Source of the DNA: Halocaridina rubra
Lineage: Eukaryota > Arthropoda > Malacostraca > Decapoda > Atyidae
Length of the DNA: 10,000 nucleotides
Assembly: GCA_037179515.1 (NCBI GenBank)
Contig: JAXCGZ010021986.1
Span: 7,501-17,500 of the forward strand
Direction: 5' to 3'
Shown: positions 7,414 to 10,000 of the stretch, in pieces
Numbering within the stretch: the first letter of the stretch is position 1
Layout: each line of letters opens with the position of its first letter
Translations under genes and position numbers: made by a program
Notes under the pieces: generated by a model
Seen by the model: only the letters and a program-made list of their open reading frames with translations
Told to the model about the DNA's origin: nothing
The model's database searches: none

Positions 7414-9645
7414 TAAAAGTGCATTCCAAGGAAGAAAAGGATGGAGGAAAATATGTATATGAAATTTTTTTTTAATAGCATAAGTTAGCTTGAAAACGCT
7501 CTAGTTTTTAAGAGTTTAGTTATGAATATTATTTTGCTATTTTGCAGTCAAAGTTTGAGTATTTCTATTAGTATTACAAAACTGGATCAACACTCAGCTT
7601 AAGATCGCTACACCAATCCTCTCCAGCATGAATTATAGCAATAATAAGAATAAGATTAAACTCAACAATGGTTACCTATAAGAAGAATTTGTCGCCTGTT
7701 GTAAGTTGAGAAAGAGGGTACTCATCATGGAATATGTCCAAAATTGATTAAGAAGATTTTGAATTTGCTTAGCATCTCTCAAACTGGTTATTACAAGGAG
7801 CTTAGTGTCTCTACTTTGCAGGCGAGTCTGACGGCAGATTTCAGCGAATTTGACTAAGAAGTCAAAATCCTCGCTAACTATAATAATAGTCACATACCAA
7901 GAGAGCATCCGGATCTGTCAAATACAGCAAATAGAAAGGAGGGTAATATATATTCTGAAATCATTAATTTAAAAGTAGAAGACTAATTGCGCATGCTCTT
8001 TACTCATAATTTACGGTGATTTGAAGACCACAATATCAAGATATGATGCAACTGTGCAGTAAAACTTCATTCTACTCTAAACTCACATTTTTGGCTTCAG
8101 ACAATATCTTGGAATTCAGGCTTTGCGTAGAGTTAGAATTAGGCAGTTCAAATATACCCACGTTGTCCACCACTGCCATATCACTCAATCCCTAAAAACA
8201 ATAAGGAAATAAAAATAATAGCAAAACGAGAAGTATCAGATATGAATAAACCATGATGAAATTCATACGAAACACTGAATTTCATTTTCCAAATTACTTT
8301 TCATGATTTAGGAATCAATTAAGTATCACCAGTGAAGACTCGCTGATGCAGATCTAGAATTTGGATCATATTTACATGTACCATTCCTAAGATACATTTC
8401 TATTGCCAAATATCTAAGCTTATACTCAATAAAACATTCATTACCTGTGCTAAGAAGTGGACTGTAGATGACGAAGCGCTGTCCGTCAGGAGTAAGATCG
8501 AACATCTCCCATTTGTTGTCACATTCAATATAGTTTGAATGATATCATTGATTCTCCTCCATTCCATATTCTCTGAAAAGGAAGTTGTTCATTGCAGTTT
8601 TTTTTTTTTTTTTATGTGACACCAGGACGGGCAAAAAAAAAAAAATAAAACAAACCGCCCCCATCGGGCCTGGGCACGAAGAATACATAAAGTAAAGAGA
8701 AACAGAGATGGAGAGTGTAATGACTTGTCAGATGTTGATAATAAAAGATGTGTGATGAATATCCAAGAATATTCAGTGTAGCTGTAGGCATAGAAAAAAG
8801 TTGAAGAAACTAAAGGTAATACACAAGCATCCATTTACTGTCCATGCTTTATTTCCAAAACGACATGGCTTTGATCCACTCGCTTGGGAGATAGAGGATA
8901 CCAAGAACGAACTCTGTATAAAACGATCAGATATGGTCATGATGCCTCTATTTGCAGGATATAAGTAACCAGTGAAGATAATCTGGACTGAGTCTGAATC
9001 ATGAGAGGAAGATGCATCTCAAATATCCAAAGTTGAAATGGGATTTCGGTTTCAGGTGAAGGATTTGTAACTCCTCTGGGATTTTGTGCACATTGTTCTT
9101 ATGGATACATTCAAACTCTTAATAATCAGTATGGTCAATTTACTTGATATCATTATGACCAACTGGTTGGTGTTCCCTGTTATTTCTGGTGTTATGGTGT
9201 TTTTCTCGGAAAAAAACTAATAACTGCTGAAACATGTACGTATATGCAGCCATGGCAATTGCATCCTAACTAGTTGTGTTAACACTCTTTTTACGTCTTT
9301 AAGATTTGTAAATAACTTGGTAAGAGTTAAGTGATGCATGTTTTTCATAAACACAGACTGAATTCTTTTAATTTAGGTCTATTAGAAGATTTTTTTTTGC
9401 CCTTGAAATTCTCACGATCAATTCCCCCTTTGAGTGCTGGTGTGCACAAATATATTGGAGCTGTATTGTAATTAGTTATACATTAATACTGCCAATTCAG
9501 TTTTTACATTATTTGTTTAAAAAAACAATTCATTTTAATTACCTATAACGCAAATAATTATTAAAGAACCAATACCAACTATACAATTATATGAGTAAAA
9601 ATCATTAAAGCTTTGTTTGTAACGGAAAAACATTAAGTTGAACAT
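2703..9645 (-). CDS. Variant ionotropic receptor (IR, iGluR-related chemoreceptor), 11-exon gene
   Basis: Coding join on the minus strand: 9645-9543, 8572-8445, 8191-8087, 7914-7676, 7332-7204, 6300-6114, 5914-5678, 5200-4935, 4750-4613, 4024-3838, 3017-2703. The 677-residue model reads: hydrophobic stretch 21-34, divergent N-terminal region to about 234, S1 lobe 236-350, M1 358-380, pore region 397-408, M3 419-443, S2 445-585, charged linker, M4 637-662. Family signatures are AYKGNLTAHLTLPKYP (435-450), PQWQALYYPFTDEVW (346-360) and SIFPAPSAWPIPHDAPYK (544-561). IRs are ligand-gated cation channel subunits of chemosensory neurons, usually working with co-receptors such as IR25a; that role is family knowledge. 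The sequence is too divergent to be a co-receptor and lacks their long amino-terminal domain. I see the exons, splice sites and phases directly. The family call is very firm, the ligand unknown, the subfamily unassigned, and exon 1 provisional. Confidence 0.9.
3158..3652 (+). mobile_element. Degraded, internally deleted hAT-type DNA transposon in IR intron 10
   Basis: The left end reads TAGTGATTCCCAA and the right end, on the other strand, CAGTGGTTCCCAACC. They match at 11 of 12 positions over AGTGRTTCCCAA, the terminal inverted repeat style of hAT (Charlie/ZBED-like) elements. The flanking octamers GATCAGAG and GAATAGCG agree at 5 of 8, compatible with an old 8-bp target duplication. Inside is the end of a transposase frame; the rest is AT-rich. 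At about 495 bp it is far too short to be autonomous. Confidence 0.7.
3272..3421 (+). pseudogene. Relic C-terminus of hAT transposase
   Basis: One plus-strand frame reads LLKTRNRLEVIKREELRNKL and then LVPCIESLCSRHQTQGSH before a TAA. The RNRLEV block, the spacing to a 'P.I..LC' segment and a stop just after SH match the C-terminal dimerisation end of ZBED/FAM200-like hAT transposases. Upstream of about 3272 the resemblance is lost, so the DDE core is gone. The frame lies within the terminal repeats of the element, which supports both calls. No start codon or promoter belongs to it. Confidence 0.6.
3838..4024 (-). CDS. IR exon 10: middle of S2 lobe
   Basis: Residues 512-573 include GRRIIQQTIAKLFTDAEG, KLYLGRQSIFPAPSAW and PIPHDAPYKSALDRIMMAVIE, a well conserved IR block. 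The acceptor after ATTATTTTTTCCAG has the best pyrimidine tract of the gene and gives the right phase. A second AG 11 bases in (TGTAG/CAGGA) would break the frame. The start of the exon reads QSHVAG where an aromatic and an acidic residue are usual in iGluRs and many IRs. The donor is GAG/GTGAGT, phase 0. Confidence 0.94.
4025..4612 (-). other. IR intron 9, no recognised content
   Basis: 588-base intron with a GTGAGT donor and a strong TTTTTTCCAG acceptor. A 111-codon plus-strand frame crosses most of it (4270-4605) but resembles no family and runs into the antisense side of the exon 9 boundary. Confidence 0.6.
4613..4750 (-). CDS. IR exon 9: first part of S2 lobe
   Basis: Residues 466-510 read ESYGKVFRDFFRASESKVF, then NRIVIGPKTADGLQEAI, the start of S2 with its two helices. 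The acceptor TTTTACCTAG leaves one base completing Lys465. The donor is AA followed by GTGAGT, again splitting a Lys codon (511). The iGluR 'GST' turn at the start of S2 is not conserved, as in most divergent IRs. Confidence 0.93.
4935..5200 (-). CDS. IR exon 8: pore region and M3 with GNLTA motif
   Basis: Residues 377-464 finish M1, then carry the pore-proximal RIGQELLGEFFGQDL and the hydrophobic RRILMVTWLWYAFIAGAAY leading into KGNLTAHLTLPKYPPRPET. The last part corresponds to the SYTANLAAF gate motif of iGluRs as altered in IRs. This exon alone identifies the family. It begins in phase 0 after CATATTAG and ends with AA before GTAAGA. Confidence 0.96.
5201..5677 (-). other. IR intron 7, no recognised content
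   Basis: 477 bases between a GTAAGA donor and an ATATTAG acceptor. AT-rich, without repeats or frames I can name. Confidence 0.6.
5678..5914 (-). CDS. IR exon 7: end of S1 and first membrane segment M1
   Basis: Residues 298-376 contain PERTTRYDFTYTYE, which aligns with the S1 segment of iGluRs that carries the ligand-contacting Arg (here Arg320, five residues before Asp325). Then come KPSLKPQWQALYYPFTDEVW, the pre-M1 helix, and M1 itself (IVLLLVFPFFTLVLTV). The donor is GTG followed by GTAAGA. The acceptor is chosen as AAATCCAG/GTTG because it is the only one that keeps phase 0 with exon 6. A more T-rich TTATTTAG lies 16 bases upstream but would break the frame. Confidence 0.92.
6091..6107. 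repeat. (CT)n tract next to the exon 6 donor
   Basis: Seventeen bases of alternating CT on the plus strand, so the gene reads GTGAGTGAGAGAGAG directly after exon 6. It overlaps the intron side of the 5' splice site. Confidence 0.95.
6114..6300 (-). CDS. IR exon 6: S1 lobe of ligand-binding domain
   Basis: Residues 236-297 begin FYQASVNVTVLPYLPAW and continue with GADYTLLMSIANALNFSF, the classic S1 start of IRs (strand, then the helix containing the ADY..L motif). Three sequons (NVT, NGT, NFS) fit an extracellular position. The acceptor follows a strong T-rich tract. The donor CAG/GTGAGT runs straight into a (GA)n tract. It ends in phase 0. Confidence 0.95.
6301..7203 (-). other. IR intron 5, carries SINE-like copy A
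   Basis: The second longest intron (903 bases) in the model. Outside the SINE-like copy it has a purine-rich stretch (about 6640-6750, AGGAGAAAAAGGGG type) and no conserved coding. Confidence 0.65.
6819..6912 (-). repeat. SINE-like poly(A)-tailed repeat, copy A (IR intron 5)
   Basis: On the minus strand a body containing GTGCTCGGGCCTGATGAGGG and CTGCCCCGCTGTCACTCATG ends in a run of 11 A. It is clearly related to the copy at 8598-8705 in the same orientation. A tail of A and two diverged copies suggest a retroposon. I see no tRNA box B, so its origin is unknown. The 5' boundary is approximate. Confidence 0.6.
7204..7332 (-). CDS. IR exon 5: link into ligand-binding lobe S1
   Basis: It encodes WGLYSHLPYTASGPQNV, then IGVWSPKRGL and KFA, a block that precedes S1 in crustacean IRs (the 'W.P..GL' strand is shared with iGluRs). 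The acceptor ATTTCTAG lies 18 bases from a long TTA repeat. The donor is AA followed by GTAAGT, a perfect consensus. It starts with one base and ends with two, and both split codons resolve (Arg192, Asn235). Confidence 0.92.
7351..7410. repeat. (TAA)20 microsatellite in IR intron 4
   Basis: Twenty uninterrupted TAA units on the plus strand, (TTA)20 in the sense of the gene. It ends 18 bases before the exon 5 acceptor, where the branch point and pyrimidine tract would normally lie. Confidence 0.97.
7676..7914 (-). CDS. IR exon 4: N-terminal region
   Basis: The acceptor is CTGTATTTGACAG and the donor is AG followed by GTAACC; the exon starts in phase 0 and ends with two spare bases. It encodes residues 113-191: IRMLSWYVTIIIVSEDFDFL is the alternating strand-helix of the IR amino-terminal region, followed by TKLLVITSL and a variable segment with an NSS sequon. 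The last two bases join the A of exon 5 to make Arg192. Confidence 0.88.
8087..8191 (-). CDS. IR exon 3: N-terminal region
   Basis: The exon is bounded by TTTTTAG and a strong GTGAGT donor and is phase 0 at both ends, 35 codons. It encodes GLSDMAVVDNVGIFELPN and a helix ending SEAKN. It joins the preceding HFLAQ and following IRMLSW without a frame change. Sequence conservation is low, as usual for this part of IRs; the call rests on splice sites, phase and position. Confidence 0.8.
8445..8572 (-). CDS. IR exon 2: start of divergent N-terminal region
   Basis: The acceptor is a pyrimidine-rich CTTCCTTTTCAG and the donor is CAG followed by GTAATG. The exon begins with two bases of a split codon and ends in phase 0. 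It encodes residues 36-77, beginning NMEWRRINDIIQTIL and containing the CSILLLTDS strand typical of the short amino-terminal region of crustacean IRs. One N-glycosylation sequon (NVT) is present. An internal Met sits two codons in, but starting there would leave no signal peptide. Confidence 0.8.
8598..8705 (-). repeat. SINE-like poly(A)-tailed repeat, copy B (IR intron 1)
   Basis: The minus strand reads CGTGCCCAGGCCCGATGGGG, then an expanded internal T-run, then GCCCGTCCTGGTGTCACATA and a 16-base A run. It aligns with copy A over about 90 bases with many substitutions. Its A tail stops about 25 bases before the exon 2 acceptor. Where its 5' end lies is unclear. Confidence 0.6.
9543..9645 (-). 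CDS. IR candidate exon 1: start codon and hydrophobic leader
   Basis: This is the only stretch upstream of exon 2 that I found giving an ATG, a hydrophobic leader and a donor of the required phase. It opens with MFNLMFFRYK, has a hydrophobic core CIVGIGSLIIICVI at residues 21-34, and ends ATA G before a GTAATT donor. The single leftover G plus AG from exon 2 makes Glu35. The leader would direct the receptor to the secretory membrane, as IRs need. A stop lies in frame 19 codons upstream of the ATG. Residue 5 is a second possible start. The first 20 residues make an unusually long n-region for a signal peptide, so a true exon 1 beyond the window remains possible. Confidence 0.4.
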
Positions 9646-10000
9646 TAAAACAATGAAAATACCATAACTTAAAAAAATTAGGTGTTTGATTTTTTATAAT
9701 GATTCTTGTTCAATAGAAAATTGATTACAGCCACTTTGCATGCTTTGTTAGACAAATACGTAAAATACTATTATTGAGTACTTTAGCAATTACAGTGTCA
9801 ATAACCACGACAGTGCATAAATAAACTGATGTTTGAGTACAGGCACTTTTCTGTAAGTATAAGGCTTGCACATCGATAGAGAATAGAAAAGTAAGTCCAA
9901 CTACTTTCACAAACAACTTACAAACTCATGGCTAGATTATTGGACTGATTAATATACTGAAAAAATAGAACTTGAAAACTATAAATCTAGTGGACAACCA
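9646..10000. other. Upstream flank of the IR gene, nothing recognised
   Basis: If exon 1 is right, the 5' UTR and promoter would be here. I see no clear TATA box and initiator pair that stands out from the AT-rich background. A minus-strand frame without ATG crosses 9916-9725. Confidence 0.45.

Noticed and set aside
7247..7481. Minus-strand frames with poly-Tyr or poly-Ile
   Set aside because: They come from reading through the TTA microsatellite; only the part after the exon 5 acceptor is real coding.
8589..8834. Minus-strand frame of 81 codons above exon 2
   Set aside because: It runs through the SINE-like repeat and its T and A runs; no conserved protein.
8776..9018. Open minus-strand stretch of 81 codons ending near the SINE-like copy
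   Set aside because: No early start codon and no family resemblance. It may belong to an unrecognised repeat, but I cannot support a gene.
9725..9916. Minus-strand open stretch with a leader-like hydrophobic start, considered as IR exon 1
   Set aside because: It has no ATG; an in-frame stop lies just upstream, and I found no good phase 1 donor.
9928..9963. Mini exon between TTTTTTCAG and GTAAGT on the minus strand, considered as IR exon 1
   Set aside because: Both splice motifs look good, but it ends in T with the wrong phase and would make a TAG with exon 2.

Overview
The window looks like nuclear DNA from an arthropod, most likely a decapod crustacean. It is AT-rich, mostly non-coding, and holds one multi-exon gene with canonical GT-AG introns. 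It also has degenerate TTAGG/CCTAA blocks (the arthropod telomere unit), microsatellites and degraded transposons. The species guess rests on the gene family and repeat style only.

The one gene I can support is on the minus strand and covers about 7 kb (9645 down to 2703). It encodes a variant ionotropic receptor (IR), a chemosensory relative of ionotropic glutamate receptors. I assembled eleven coding exons: 9645-9543 (candidate first exon), 8572-8445, 8191-8087, 7914-7676, 7332-7204, 6300-6114, 5914-5678, 5200-4935, 4750-4613, 4024-3838 and 3017-2703. Every junction is GT-AG and every junction joins in frame, giving a model of 677 residues. The order of parts is: hydrophobic N-terminus, short divergent amino-terminal region, ligand-binding lobe S1, M1, pore region, M3 with the IR-type GNLTA motif, lobe S2, charged linker, M4 and a short tail. 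Exons 2 to 11 are solid; exon 1 is a proposal.

Layout from left to right. Bases 1-2700 lie downstream of the gene and hold no recognised gene: a short hydrophobic minus-strand ORF (116-259), a TA-flanked MITE-like element (538-870), a perfect small hairpin (1281-1306) and three blocks of TTAGG-like repeats (1365-1442, 1625-1657, 2054-2160). Bases 2703-9645 hold the IR gene. Its introns carry a relic hAT transposon with the end of a transposase frame (3158-3652), two copies of a poly(A)-tailed SINE-like repeat (6819-6912 and 8598-8705), a (TAA)20 microsatellite and a (CT)n tract. Bases 9646-10000 are upstream flank with nothing I can name.

There is no operon-like organisation, CRISPR array, rRNA or tRNA that I can see. 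The most useful outputs are the intron-exon model of the IR, the unusual residues in its ligand-binding lobe, and the mobile repeats lying next to splice sites.
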